DNA from: Podospora comata
Lineage: Eukaryota > Ascomycota > Sordariomycetes > Sordariales > Podosporaceae
Length of the DNA stretch: 64,000 bases
Reading direction: 5' to 3'
NCBI GenBank assembly: GCA_017354895.1
Contig: CP071499.1
Span: 3,224,001-3,288,000, forward strand
Shown in pieces: positions 32,885 through 44,952 of this stretch; position 1 is the stretch's first letter; each line of letters opens with the position of its first letter. A model generated the notes under the pieces. That model saw only the letters and a list, made by a program, of their open reading frames with translations, did not search any database and had not been told where the DNA came from. A program made the position numbers and the translations under genes.

Positions 32885-35839
32885 TCAGTGCCAGGGGCTC
32901 TGAGCATTCCCCATGAACCCTTCCTCGAGTGTTCGCTCCTCCAGGTTGCGGATGAAGTTGCGTCCTGGCTGCTGGGCGCGACTGCCTCTTCTGCCTGTCC
33001 TGGTCGATGGCCCGCCCTGGTCCATGCCCACCAAGCCATCAGGAGGTGGTGGATAATAGGCAGGACTTGGCTGTAATCGAATCGGCTGGCTTGGGTCGAG
33101 GTGGCTGGCCACCCTTTGAATGGCAGCAGGAATACCGCTTTGTTGCTGCTCCATGGTCGAGGCACGCGGTCTGGGTTGTTGTTGCTGACGGTTTTGCTGC
33201 GAATACATATTGGCCTGTGGAATACCGCCGGCAGCATAGTTTGCTGGCGGCATTTGGGCAGGCGGTTGTTGTACGCCCATCTGGCCGTACCCGCTCGGTT
33301 GGCTGGCATATGCAGGTGGCGCGCCGGTATGTGACCCGCTAGGAGAATACATGGTGTTGTTGGAGTACAAAGGTGGTTGCTGTGGATGCACTGGTTGTTG
33401 ATACTGCGGTGCACCCAAAGACCCGTATGCTCCCTGCGCCGCCGAGCTGGCCTGAGCCTGAGCCTGCGCTTGCTGTGCCCTCTGCTTGCTCAAAGCTTCG
33501 GCCTGAATCTGCTGCGTCGTGCCTGGGGCAGGCGATCTGTTCAGGGCGCTAGACTTGAGGTTCATTGGCGGCACAAACTGGCCGGTATACTTTTGTTGGG
33601 TGATGAAAGGGTGCAGTTTCGCTTGCTGTGGCGACCATCTCTCGAGTGGGTTGATCGTCAAGAGGCCCCTGACAAAGTCGATGAACGCGATGCGGTTATT
33701 CATCTCTGCAAAATCCAAGTCAGCTTTTTCCCCCTCGCCTGCGTATAGGCTCCAACATACCTCTATCAATCTCCGACTGCTTCATGTTCTTCCGGGGCAT
33801 TGGATACGACTTGATGATCTCAGGCAGCGTGTTCGCCTGGAAATACTTCTTGCTGGGCTGCTCCTTGGTGTTGTGCTCCCGGGAATACTGCTCCATGCTC
33901 TTCAGGTGATATGTCCGCCTGCCAAAATCATCCTGTCTCTTCTCGAAGAAATCACCAGCTTGTTTGCCCACCTCGATCATCCAGTTTGGTGGATTTCCAA
34001 GCATCTCAACGATCCGCGAAACCTGGTTGTACTCGGAGGATCCTGGGAACAAGGGTAGACCCAGGAACAGCTCGACCACGATGCACCCCAGCGACCACAT
34101 ATCGATTGCTGACGAATATGGTAAGCCTAGTAGAACTTCGGGTGATCGGTAGAAACGCGACTGGATGTACGTGTACACGGTCTGACGCTCGTCGCAGGCG
34201 GAGCCAAAGTCAATAATCTTGATAATCGGGCTCTCGAGGTTTTTCAGCAGGATGTTTTCGGGTTTGAGATCGCAATGAATCAGCCGCGCCTTGTTGAGCA
34301 GCGTAAGCCCGTTAAGCAGCTGCTGGGCAAAGACTCGGACCAGCGTCGTGCTCAACCCGCGGAACTGGTTCTGTTTGATGAGCTCGTACAAGTTGACGCT
34401 CAACAGCTCGAAGACCAAGCACAGATGCTGCCTGTGAATGAATGTATCCTTAAGCCGGAGCAGATGATGATCGTCGTTCTTGTCGAGCTTGGTGTTGAGC
34501 TGCCAGCCGCGATTAGAACACAAGATCAGCTCTGTGAGGGAGATAGACCTACCAAGTCAAGCACAGACACCTCCATCATACTTTGGTTGAAGTAGGCGGT
34601 CCGGTTCTTGATCACCTTGACAGCCACGACCTCTTGGGTCTTGAGGTTTTGGCACTTGACAACCTGGCCGAAAGTACCTTGGCCAAGAACATCCAAAATC
34701 AAGTAACGGTTCCTGACCCTCGCAGTTAGCTTTCGCTTCAACCTCTATCGCAATCAAGACTCCAACATACTTGTGCCCGGCTTCCTCAGAGCCCAGGATA
34801 TCGTTGACATAGAGGATATAGTCACTATCCTCGTTATCAAACCCATCGTTCTTCACACCCTTGCTCGGTTTCGTCAGGACACGACGGGGATTCCGTGCCG
34901 AAGAGTACTTGAAACTGGGATTGCAAATCTGGTACGTGGCTGGAAGGTGCGCCGTGAGAGCTTGGAGAGGCTGTTGAGAAGTGTCAGTACATACGTCACC
35001 GGCATGGGTTCAAAATCTCGGCAATCTGGACGTACACTGATGAAGCCTCCCTCAGGGTTGGCTCTCCGGAACGGCGGCTGCGCGCTGATCTTGGGCTTCA
35101 GGTCAGATGGCCCTCGGATCTTCCTGAACTCGGGCACCGGGCCCTTGTCGTGCAATTGCATGGCTTGTTGGGGGGCACGCTTGGGAGACTTGGGATCCAT
35201 GTAAGAACCGTCCATGGCCGAGATGTTATTCGACGGCGAGTAGTTGTCTGGAATGGAGGAGTAGGGGTTTAAAGGAGGTAGCTGGGAGGCGGTTTGGCGA
35301 CTACTGTTATAGTACGGGTTCTGCGGGGCATAGTCCGACGACCGGGTCGGCGACTGTCGTTGCTGGGGCTGCGCATACTGGCTACCTCCAGTTGACTTGT
35401 ATGGTGATGTAGGAGACAAGACTTCCATGGGTGAGTATCGTTGCGCAGCGGTCGAGGGCTCTTGCTGCAAGTTCGCGGCTCGTCCACCAGAGAGGTGGTG
35501 GGAATGATGGGGGCGCAGGGGATACTTGACGCTGGAATTGACGCCGGAGTAGCCATCATGGGCATCCTGCATGGCGACGTCTCCGTTGCCGTCGCGAATC
35601 TGGGGACTGGTCATGGGCGAAGACGATGAAGATGCCTGCTGCACCTGCTGCTGCTGCTGCTGCTGCTGTTGTTGCGGGTTTAAGCCGCCTTGGTACTGGT
35701 CATACTTGAAGCCGGCTGGAGGTTGCGCCGCGGGCTGTCCATTGCTGGAGTACTCTCTGGGCGACATCTGGCTGGAGCCGTTGTATCGTCGTGAACCGCC
35801 AGCGCTGGTCGGCTCGGTGTATGACTGCCACTGCTCCAT
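32885..35839 (-). CDS. YAK1: Yak1-type DYRK protein kinase
   Basis: A 907-residue kinase of the DYRK/Yak1 family, a growth-inhibiting kinase downstream of PKA and TOR. Exons: 35036-35839, 34771-34970, 34553-34712, 33761-34499 and 32885-33705; introns of 53-65 nt, all GT-AG and in phase. The N-terminus is disordered with a run of ten Gln near residue 60. The kinase domain begins at about 338 (YLILDVLGQGTFGQVVK) with ATP-binding Lys367, catalytic loop HCDLKPEN (Asp465), DFG at 485-487 and the DYRK activation-loop YTY at 497-499, whose second Tyr is the family's autophosphorylation site. The C-terminal 230 residues are Gln/Pro/Tyr-rich and probably disordered. The ATG at 35839 (MEQWQSYTEP) is the first in frame; the frame is open further upstream but has no other ATG before a stop. 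Confidence 0.95.
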
Positions 35840-38229
35840 GGCTGCGGGCACCTCGAGATGCTTCGCTCGGAGTGGGTTGCGTCGTCGTTTGCGATGCGAT
35901 GTTGGAGTTGCTTGTGTCGCAGAGGGTTTGGGGCCTTTGGGCTCGAAAGTGGGAGGGGGGACCCGCTCAGCGACGGCGGAGGCGGGTCACTGTCGAGCCA
36001 AGCAACCGGGCAAGGTCTCAGGGATGGAGCCGTTTCTCAGCACGACCTGAGCTTGGAGCCTAGGTCACAGCAGGACAGGGGCGCTTGGGATCTTCTCTTG
36101 TTTTGCGCGAGCTAGGAGAAGCGGGAGAGAGAGCAGAACAAAAAAGGATGGACGAGAAATACCTAGGACAGACGGATCAGGATCTCATTGTGCCAGAGGT
36201 AGGAGGTACCTGTTGTGGGGGTGGGGGGGGGGTTGAAAGAGCTGAGTTTGGCGGGAGTGGGAAAGTTTGGGAGAGCAACACCACGCACTGCACCTACGAC
36301 ACCGTGGGGACCACACGATTTGGCCGTGTCACGTCAGCGCCAACGTGAAAGCAATTTGCAAAGTAATCGCTCGGTAGCCAGCTTCGGGCTGTCTGCTGGC
36401 AATTCCTTTTTCAACGAAATTGGCTCTTTACTCGTTTTACTGTCTACAAAATGACATTTCCCCTGTCGTTGCGAAAAAATTCTTCATTTTGTTCTCTTAT
36501 CTTGTCGTTTCAGGTCTGCCTGTGGCAGCTGGAGGTCTTTGGCACACACATGCCACACACGACACAACAAGATGTGGCCCAAGCTTGATACCACCGAATA
36601 CGCGCTGGAGGGGCAAAAAAACCGCTGATCTGGCATCTGAATGTTACCGCATTACGACACTTTTCGCGATGATCCTTCCAAGCTGATTTCAGCAAGATGA
36701 AGACTGTTACTAAATCTATATTAACAGAGGGTGCAGCGCGATAACAGAAATGCATATCGAGTGTGGTCTTCGGGATCCAACCGGGTGTGTGAGCAAGAAT
36801 CAGTTGCCATACCTAGACAGGGATGCAGCTATTCATTCAAACTTCCACGCCACTCGAAAAGCCGGGATTCTCTTGACCCTCAGTATATGAGGTGGCTGAA
36901 CATGACTACGGAGTTTCGTCTTGATGGCTGGCATAATCACAAACCTACCTCCGTAAATGATATCAGTGACCACCCTCTTCGATAGCGACTTACAGGGGTT
37001 GCATTCTGGTGCTGGTCCCCGCCCGGGTTCACCGTCGACTATTCGAATTGACGACACCAAGGCTACAGAGGTTGTCATTGGGGTTCAATCTGAAGATGAA
37101 CAGACGTCAGCAAACTTGTGATGTTGGGCATCAACTCCTCAACCCCCCATGTCTCAGTGCCCCTTCAAGCAGCAGGAGTCAGCATAGCCGCCCGTCTTTC
37201 CGCAGCAGTCAAGCAATCGTCCGGCCCAGAAAAAAAAAACTTTTCCCCTGCTGTTTGCATGCATTGGGTTGATAGCCACCGGTGAGCCAATCGTAAGAAT
37301 GCCGCACCGGGCGACCAATCAAGATCCGTGCTGCTGCACACAGATATCACCACTTCGTACAACTTCTCACAGCTCAAAAGATGAAAATGCGTAGTAGTAG
37401 AAGGAAAAAAGGGGAATCATCGACTTTCCAATTCATAACCCTCGCGTGGTTTTTGCCCGTTAGGCCCATTGTGTCCAAGCCTTAGCACCGATTTTTTACA
37501 ATCTTCCCGCTTTCCATCCCAATCCAGTCCCCAGTCCAAGTGCATACTCCATCCGATATTAGGTGTCGGTCGTGGGACCTGTCAGGAAAAGAAGACAGAC
37601 GTACAGGAAAACTAGTCGAGCGACTCCACGTTCCACCTTTTAATAGAGCGAGTATACCAAAAATGTCGTGTTCTCATCAGATATCAAGAGCAATGAGAAA
37701 ATGGGAAGTCAAGCTAAGGAAAAGGGCCCGAAAGTGTGCTCCCATGTGGTATCCTGAGCAGTGAAGAAAAAGAACAGATCAAATCATTGTGAGAGGCGTT
37801 AGTCAGATCAGAACCAGAGAAAAAACAAAACTACAAAATCCCGAGAAGAAATGTCGAAAGTCCAAGATCAAAATCAAACCAAAATCAAAAAAGATCAACA
37901 GAGGTAAATCGTGACGTGAAAATATCACCAGCAAAGGAGAAGAGAAATAACAGAGAGAAAACGCATTCGAAAACGAGAAGAGTAAAGCATCCGAAGAGAG
38001 GAGGAAGAAACGCAATAGCAGGACCCAGATCCCAAACCCATATTCCCGAAATATCCATCCGAACCGTTGTTCATCGTTCAGATGATCCTCAAACCGCATG
38101 GCGAGCGCGAACGATACGACGTGGATTCATGCGCCCACGCGCCAGGGCCTTCTGGCCAGATGAAAGAAAGGAAAGAGGCTTCGCAACTTTTCCGCCGCCG
38201 CATCTCTGGTATCGACGAGACCCGGACAA
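35840..38229. other. 2.4 kb region upstream of YAK1
   Basis: This holds the YAK1 5' flank and the 3' flank of the Pub1-like gene. I see no convincing gene. A G-run occurs near 36215-36230 and a CACGTCAGCG element near 36329. The long upstream region would suit a regulated kinase gene with a long leader, which is inference. Confidence 0.55.
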
Positions 38230-39931
38230 CTAACCCTGGTAACCAGAATAGCCGTTGTTGCCAAAGTTCTGAGGCGGGGCCTGGCCCTGGTTCCACTGCT
38301 GAGCATTGTTCGGGTTCGGACCCTGACCGCGCCCGTAACCGCCAGCACTGGGAGGACCACTGTAGCCCATGGGGCCACCGCCGTACGCAGCAGGAGACTG
38401 AGCCTGAGCTCCAGTGTAAGCGGCTTGCTGACCAGGACCAAAGTTGCCTACAAACACGGTTAGCCAGTTGGTTACAATCGCGATCGGAATGGAGAAAGAA
38501 CATACCACCGTACTGGTTAAAGTAGGTAGAAGGAGTTCCAGGATAAGCGGGGGTCTGCGCGCTCTGAGGGCTGTACGCCTGGTTGGGATCGAACTGAGCC
38601 TGCTGAGCCTGAGGAGTCTTGTCCTTGCCCCACTATATATTGTACTGTTAGCTCCCGAACATGACAAAGTCAGGATGAAAGAATAATACATACGCTGCAC
38701 TTGAGGGGGCGACCATTGACATTGTAGCCGTTCAACTGGCAAATGGCCATGGCCGCATTCTCATGGGTGTCCATCTTGATGAAAGCAAAACCACGGTCCG
38801 CCTGGAAGCGGGACTCAACCACAAAACCAAAGTTCTGGAAAAGCGGGACCAAGTCGTTCTGGGTGGTGTACGGGGTCAAGTTGCCCACGTAGCAAGTTGT
38901 CTGCCAGGCTGGAGTCTGATTGACAATCATATCGTAAGAGTGAACGCCGTGGGTGGGGAAGTGATGATGGCCGTAGGGGGTCGTCGGGGTCATGCCCATC
39001 TGCTGCATGGCCTGCTGCTGGGCAATCGAAGGCTGGCCCTTCTGGTTGGCCCAGTTGCAACGGATGGCGCGAGAACCGAGCCACTCGCCGTCCATGGAGC
39101 TCAAAGCCTTCTCAGCCTCGGGTCGGTCGCGGAAAGCAACGAAGCCATAACCGCGAGAACGGCCAGTCTTCATATCCCACATGACACGAGCCTCGGAAAC
39201 CGAGCCGAAAGCGGAAAAGGCCTGAAGAAGGACCTCATCGTTGACCTCGTTAGAAAGATCGCCAACAAAGATGTGGAAGTGGTTCGAAGTGTCCTCCTTG
39301 TTCGTGTTGTTCGACTGATAAGCCCAGTTGACACGAATTTCCTGTACAGAAAAAGCGTCAGCTTCAAGTAACAAATCATCCAAGAAAACTCGAACTTACA
39401 GCCTGGTGAACACGACGGCCGTTCAAAGTCTGCATGGCACGCTCAGCCGAGCCGGGATCATCATATTCAACGAAGCCATAATTGTAACCCTTCGCCTGTG
39501 GCATTCAAGTCAGTCAATGTTGCTTTGTATCAGGCCATGAACTCGACAGTGCGACTCACGTTCTTGTCCGGGATAATCTTGACGTTCTGGACGTGTCCAG
39601 TGGTCTCGAAGATTTGACGAAGAACGTCTTCGGTGACGCGGGGGTCGAGGCCACCCACGTAAAGGGCCCGCTTGTTGGGCTCGGGAGCGGCACGACGGGC
39701 GAAGGGGCCACCGCTCGTGGGAGAGATGATCCCACTCTTGTCGCCGCCGCCCAACGGCGATGTGATCGCAGTTGGGATGGGGTTGGTGTTCTGCGGGATA
39801 TGGAGGGGCGGCGGGGGCATGTGCGCCGGGTTGCCATTGCCCTGGCCGTTCTCGTAGCCGGGCGCGCCGGCGTTGGCCTGGGGAGGAGGGGGGAGTTGGC
39901 CGGAGGCCGAAGCGGAACCGTTGTCAGCCAT
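38230..39931 (-). CDS. PUB1: Pub1/TIA-1-type RNA-binding protein with three RRMs
   Basis: A 486-residue protein of the Pub1/TIA-1/TIAR family, which binds U-rich and poly(A) RNA, affects mRNA stability and enters stress granules. Exons: 39560-39931, 39400-39495, 38694-39341, 38506-38632 and 38230-38447; introns of 58-64 nt. RRM1 is at about 88-163 (RALYVGGLDPRVTEDVL, then YGFVEYDDPGSAERAM), RRM2 at about 177-253 (HIFVGDLSNEVNDE, then RGYGFVAFRDRPEAEKAL), RRM3 at about 304-372 (CYVGNLTPYTTQNDLV, then GFAFIKMDTHENAAMAI). The N-terminus is Pro/Gly-rich; the C-terminal tail is Gln/Gly/Tyr/Asn-rich, a prion-like tail as found in Pub1. All joins are phase-consistent, for example NQYGGNFGPGQQ. The gene symbol follows the yeast family member. 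Confidence 0.93.
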
Positions 39932-42072
39932 TTTGTTTGTTTGTTCGCTGGTGGCTGATGGATGTTTATACGGAAGTTCTTGAAGAGTTCGAAGAATCGC
40001 GACGTTGGGCGAAGCTGGCAAGGAAGACTGTCGTCTTCTTGGCAAAAGAAAGCCCCACTGTGAAGCTGGGCCGGCAAGGAAGCAAGCGAGCAAGAATACT
40101 TTGCGAAATAAAAGAACCGGAGTGCTGGTTCCTGTTGTCGCAAAGTGGAGAGATGTAAAAAAAAAGAGGAAAAGCGTCAAATAGAGCAGAAAAATTTCCG
40201 ACTCTTGTAGTCGCGACTGAACCTGGCGGGGCTGTTTTGAGCCTGGCCAACGATGCGAGATGCGGAAAGCGGGGGGGATAACGACAGCGTCAGCGCCTCC
40301 TTCCCGGTGTCGATGGATTCCGTTGAGTTCCGCGCCGAGAGTGTACGGGGGTAGAAGCTTGGAGTTGAGGGCTGTCGTCCTAGCTTTGCGATACTTGCGA
40401 TATGACAGCTAACGGTAGGAAAGCGGAGACAAGCTCAGCCAGGCAAAACTGAAAGGTAAGGTTGGTGATGATGATAAGAGAAACCGAGACCAACAGTGAG
40501 AAAAACAGACAATCAAAGGAGAAACCCCCGAGAGTTGCTAGCAGCTGGCAGCCCGGTATCTGCGCCGACTACTTGACGAAGGAGAGGGGAAACAAGAGAG
40601 AAAAAACCCAGAGAGTGAGGAGAGCAAGGAGGTGATGGGAGGGGAAGGATTTTGCTCCAATCGTGCCATTGTCCTGGAATTGAGAGAAGCGGCACACAGT
40701 GCAGCGGCACCTTGATTGGGAGGGACGGCCTGGCCCCTCTGGAGCACGCTATGCCTATCGGTGATCCGTGCTCTGAAGTCGTCCCGTGTGTCTCCCTGCA
40801 GGGCAGCTGTCAATTGGCCTGGATGTAGTGGCCAGCCTTCTATCACGCAAGGCTATCTACGGGAACCGAGGAGGGGTGGTGTTGGTGTTGGTGGGAGCGT
40901 TTACCGGGCACCAACCATTAACGGAGGCTGTTTGGGACCATCTAGAGAGAGATGGAGAGACGAGTACAAAGTGCAACTGGACTCGTGATGGTACGCTTCG
41001 AATACAATCACCTAGTTGCCTGTTTGCGTTCTGGAAGTGGCGTGTTTGCTAGCCGAGTCTTTGGCTGCCCCAAGCAAGGCCAAGTGAAGTGACATGCATG
41101 CATGTTCCAAAGCATTCGCATCTTGTGCGTCTCACCCCAAGGCAACATCTGCCTAGCTGTAGCCCGAGGTGCTAGGGCACACACATGCTTAAGTTCCTGT
41201 CACGCAAGGCCTCGTTGTTTTAAAGATAAAAGGGTTTCCTCCATTTCTTGAGGGGCAAAAAGGCAAAAGGAGCAAAAGAATACTTGTATAATTCGAGTAC
41301 AAAATCATAAAAACCACAGGAAACTCTGGGCACGCGAGATACAACGCTTCAGCACTGGCCCTGCTCATTGCACCAAAACAAAAAAATTAAGCTTGAAGAT
41401 GGGGATACTCGTGTGTATACATACCTTGTCTTTCTGGCGGGCAGATGTTATTTTCACCTACAATTTCTTCTCCGCCAGTTTGAAAAGGTCTTTCCATCGA
41501 TTCCTTTGTTGCGTTTGCTCACTGATTGCTTTCGGGTTCACTGGGATAACACTTGTGAGTGAGATAGTGGGGCACTGGGGGCAGCTCTTAAGAAACGAAC
41601 TGGCCCCACCCACCTACCGGGTGTCCCACTACAATTTCTCTCATTGGTCACCAGGCAACGATATACTCTGGAGTAGAGAAGCGCTGTAAGCAATGAAGTC
41701 AGGGTCAACGACTTCAACTTCCAAAGCTTTCAGCAACTGAGAGCAAGGATTTTGAGAGCTAAAACCAGGATTTAATATATCGCCTTTTCAAGTTTTTTTT
41801 TTTCTTGTCAGGCCCGCTTTTTGGCAAAGACAAACGACTGGAATGGAGATAAGGACCATTGTCAGTTGTTGGTGCGTTTGAGCGTCTGTTTTCTTCTCGC
41901 CAACCACCCAACCAATCCCGCCAAGTCCTACCGTACTCACAAGGAACTCCTGGGACGGACGCGCTCCACGATCCATATCATCGGTACCACGCAGCACTTC
42001 ATTCCGGTTCTCGGCCTCAACACCATCTGCCCACTCACCACGGCTGGGTAACATCTTCAGCATCAACTCAGG
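39932..42072. other. Divergent 2.1 kb promoter region
   Basis: This lies between the divergent Pub1-like gene and the possible Mediator-like gene. No gene is convincing. The 14-base palindrome ACATGCATGCATGT occurs at 41092-41105; otherwise only short AG-rich runs are seen near the Pub1 side. Confidence 0.55.
41092..41105. promoter_or_regulatory. 14-base palindrome ACATGCATGCATGT
   Basis: A perfect inverted repeat in a divergent promoter region. A shorter related form (ATGCATGCAT) occurs at 46384-46393. Such palindromes may bind dimeric factors; no binding protein can be named. Confidence 0.35.
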
Positions 42073-43386
42073 ATGGCGGCACCCTCTGCTTCTCAAGTGA
42101 GAGCGCCTAAAGTGCCTGTGCTTGAACCTCTTGAGAAGGGACTCAACGAAATAGTACGCTTCTTTTCACAGAAGACCATGGCACATGTCTCTGTCTAACA
42201 CAACCTCCAGCTTGTCCTCACCGGTAAGGCCTTCAGAGCAGCTGGCAAAGATCCCAAGAAGGGAACACCGCAAGAGACAGCCGCAGCCATCAACGCGCAG
42301 GTCCCGGCGGTGATAGGAAGATTCAACAATGCGCTGGATGATCTAGAGTGTGATCTCGTAAGTCAAGGTCTTCCAACCGCCAGTGGCCAATGAGCAAACA
42401 CTTAGCAATATCAGCTGCGAGCAAAAGCCGTCCTCCTTCGAGATCTGAATCAGTTGAAGGCAAACCGGAAACCACCTCCACCGCCAAAGCAAAAGCCGGT
42501 AGCTCCTTCAGCTGCCTCCATCCCGCCGGCGCCTATGGAGTCGCCTGTCATGGCAAAGAAAGCTCAGGTCTTCAAGGGAAATATGCCAGGCTCCAGTCGA
42601 CCAGCGCCTTCGCCTGTGGCTGTTCCTGTACATCCCACCAAACAGGAGAACAAACCAGTGGCACCCATTCCAAACATGGGGGGCATTGATCTCTCGTCTC
42701 CCGAACTGAAGCACTCACCCAGTCCGAAAACAGTCCCCCGAAGCAAACCGGTGAAGAACTCACCGCAGTTGGCTTCAGTGGCTGCTGCTGCCGCTGCCGC
42801 AGGACGACCTGCCAGTGCTCCGCCCAAGAAGGAATCCAAGATCCTCCCACCGCAGATCCCCAGGCCGGGTACTGCGGCACCACAGTTTCCTTCCGGGCCT
42901 CCTACCATGCAGGCCAAAGCCGCTTCAGTCCCTGCTCGGAACATGTCCGCATCTCCAGCCATGGCGAACAGCACGCCTGTTGCTGGAGCGGCACCACAAC
43001 AATCCCAGGGGCTTCCACAGGCCAGCAGCGACAACTTCTTCACCGATATGACCTTTACTGTTGCACCTTCAGCAGAACAGCCAGGTCAGCACCAGCAACC
43101 ACAGCAAATCGATCTGACCAAGCTTGATGGTTCGAATAACTTTGGTGTGGGGTCCGGATCATCGACCATGGACGTTGACAACGAGATTGACAACTTGTTT
43201 GAAGACATAAGCATGAATATGGACTACAATTTGGAAGGAGGTGATTCTGCGGGCGATAACAGCAACTTCAACGACATGTACTTTGACTTGGAGGCCAGCA
43301 GCGGTGCTGCCACTTCGGGCAACAACAATAATAACGGCGGCGGCGGCAATAATCTTGGGCTGGATGATTTCGGGTTCCCTCAATAA
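42073..43386 (+). CDS. Low-complexity protein with N-terminal helical domain; possibly Mediator Med2/Med29-like
   Basis: A 399-residue protein from three exons: 42073-42153, 42211-42357 and 42415-43386, with two 57-nt introns. Residues 1-95 form the only ordered part and look helical: EPLEKGLNEILVLTGKAFRAAGK, then VIGRFNNALDDLECDLLRAKAVLLRDLNQLK. The rest is Pro/Ala/Ser-rich with poly-Ala, and the C-terminus is acidic and Asn-rich with regularly spaced aromatic-acidic motifs (NFFTDMTFTVAP, IDNLFEDISMNMDYN, FNDMYFDLE, LDDFGFP). That pattern resembles transcriptional activation segments. The helical block is reminiscent of Mediator tail subunits of the Med2/Med29 group, but this is a weak impression. 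The gene is convergent with GH5. The coding call is sure; function is not. Confidence 0.8.
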
Positions 43387-43650
43387 TGGGTGGTTATGGC
43401 AGAGGCGCGGGGTCTGGAGTTGTTCTTTGAAGCGTTACGGCATAGCGAATGGATCAAACGGAAGTTGCAGGCAAAGTCGAATAATTCTTGCGGTCTGTCT
43501 TTTTAGTGGTGATATGATATTGAGTAGCACGATGATAAGAACATGAAATATATGCAAACGAATTACTACTTGCAAGTCAATCCTCAAGGCCCCTGAGTAA
43601 CAACATGAAATTTATACAAAACGAACCACCACTTCCCAGCCAGCAACTCT

Positions 43651-44952
43651 CTAAGGCCCCTGAGTAACAGCATACAACCCCTGAATCTTTTGCCTGAACC
43701 TCTCATTCCTCCACCCCTTCCACTCCCGATCCATCAACCCCCACGTCTCGTCATAATCCACCGTCCCCTCCCTGATATAGTAACCCCCCTGGATAGCCCA
43801 GACAGCCCACTCGGCATCGTTCCCCTCGAGGTACCCCACCAAACAGTCCAAATACCTATGATCCTGCTCGTTGAGGCCCCCGTACTGAGAGTCGATCTCA
43901 CTCCCCTGCATCCCAACCCCAAACTCGCTCATGATTAAAGGTCCAGTGTAGGGCCTGCCCTGCTCCAGCACAAACCCAGACCAGAACCCATACCCAGCCT
44001 TGACCAAGTCACAGTTTTTGAACGGGTCGGGGAATGTCACGGTGAAAGAGTAAGCGTGCATCTCCCAGACGTTTTTCCCCTCCCACCCGGAGGTGTCGAG
44101 CATTCTGGTCTTGAGATGCACCAGATCAGTTGACGACTGGGCGCCCCCGACGAGGATGAGCAAGTCTTTGTTTGCTTGATGGACTAGATTGCCCGCTCTC
44201 TGGATGTTGGCGTACCAGTCCCTTCTGCCGTTCAAGTCCTGCAGGAGAAACGCGCGAAGTTCGTTACGTAAACCGAGGCCGACGACGCCGGGGTGGGACT
44301 TTGCCCAGGTGGCCATGAAGGCTAGGGAGGAGAGCCAGGAGGAGGTGGAAAAGAAGCGGGAGTTGAAGGGGTTGTAGCCGGAGGCGGTGTCCCACCAGCC
44401 GTTGCCGTCGGTGAGGTTGCAGCACCAGGAGGCTTTGGAGACGTGGTTGTCGAGGATGGTGATTATTCCTTTTGACCAGAGGGTGTCGACTACGGCGGCA
44501 AAAACGTCGAGGGTGGTAGTGTTGGGGGTTATCCAGGGGTTTTTGGTGATTATCAGGGGGTAGATGTCGTTTATCAGGGCGGGTTTGGACTGCTGCTGGG
44601 AGACGGTGGTGAAGGAGGTATGGACGGGGGTGGTGGGGCCGGAGAAGGTGAGGTCGGAGGAGAAGGTGAGGCGGACGCAGTTGAAGTTTTGGGTGGCGAT
44701 CCAGGTGGTGATGTAGTCGAGGGGTTGGCGGTGGAGGCCCTCGGGGATGTTTGTCTCCAGATGGCCGGCCCAGTTGATGCAGCGGAGTTTGACGCGCTTG
44801 TTATTTGCGTCGAGGATCCAGCGGGAGGAGGTTGATAGGGGGAGGGGTGGGGGGGTAATCACTCCTGGGGTTGGGGCTGGGTCTTGAGGGAGAGGATTGG
44901 GGAGGGCGGATATGCCCGTGACGAGGGTGAGAAGGAGTGACAGGACCTTCAT
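43651..44952 (-). CDS. Secreted glycoside hydrolase family 5 enzyme
   Basis: A single-exon 433-residue secreted enzyme of GH5 (clan GH-A, TIM barrel). A signal peptide covers about residues 1-16 (MKVLSLLLTLVTGISA), followed by a Pro-rich segment. The barrel starts at about 43 with SRWILDANNKRVKLRCINWAG. The catalytic acid/base is Glu231 in LGLRNELRAF and the nucleophile is Glu343 in MSEFGVG; the intermediate DNH motif (169) and WEMHAYSF (His299, Tyr301) are also as expected. GH5 enzymes retain configuration and act on beta-linked polysaccharides; whether this one attacks cellulose, mannan, beta-1,3- or beta-1,6-glucan cannot be told. No carbohydrate-binding module or GPI signal is seen. The ATG at 44952 is chosen because it begins the signal peptide. 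It is the only extracellular enzyme in the window. Confidence 0.92.
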   Translation of the reverse strand: MKVLSLLLTLVTGISALPNPLPQDPAPTPGVITPPPLPLSTSSRWILDANNKRVKLRCINWAGHLETNIPEGLHRQPLDYITTWIATQNFNCVRLTFSSDLTFSGPTTPVHTSFTTVSQQQSKPALINDIYPLIITKNPWITPNTTTLDVFAAVVDTLWSKGIITILDNHVSKASWCCNLTDGNGWWDTASGYNPFNSRFFSTSSWLSSLAFMATWAKSHPGVVGLGLRNELRAFLLQDLNGRRDWYANIQRAGNLVHQANKDLLILVGGAQSSTDLVHLKTRMLDTSGWEGKNVWEMHAYSFTVTFPDPFKNCDLVKAGYGFWSGFVLEQGRPYTGPLIMSEFGVGMQGSEIDSQYGGLNEQDHRYLDCLVGYLEGNDAEWAVWAIQGGYYIREGTVDYDETWGLMDREWKGWRNERFRQKIQGLYAVTQGP

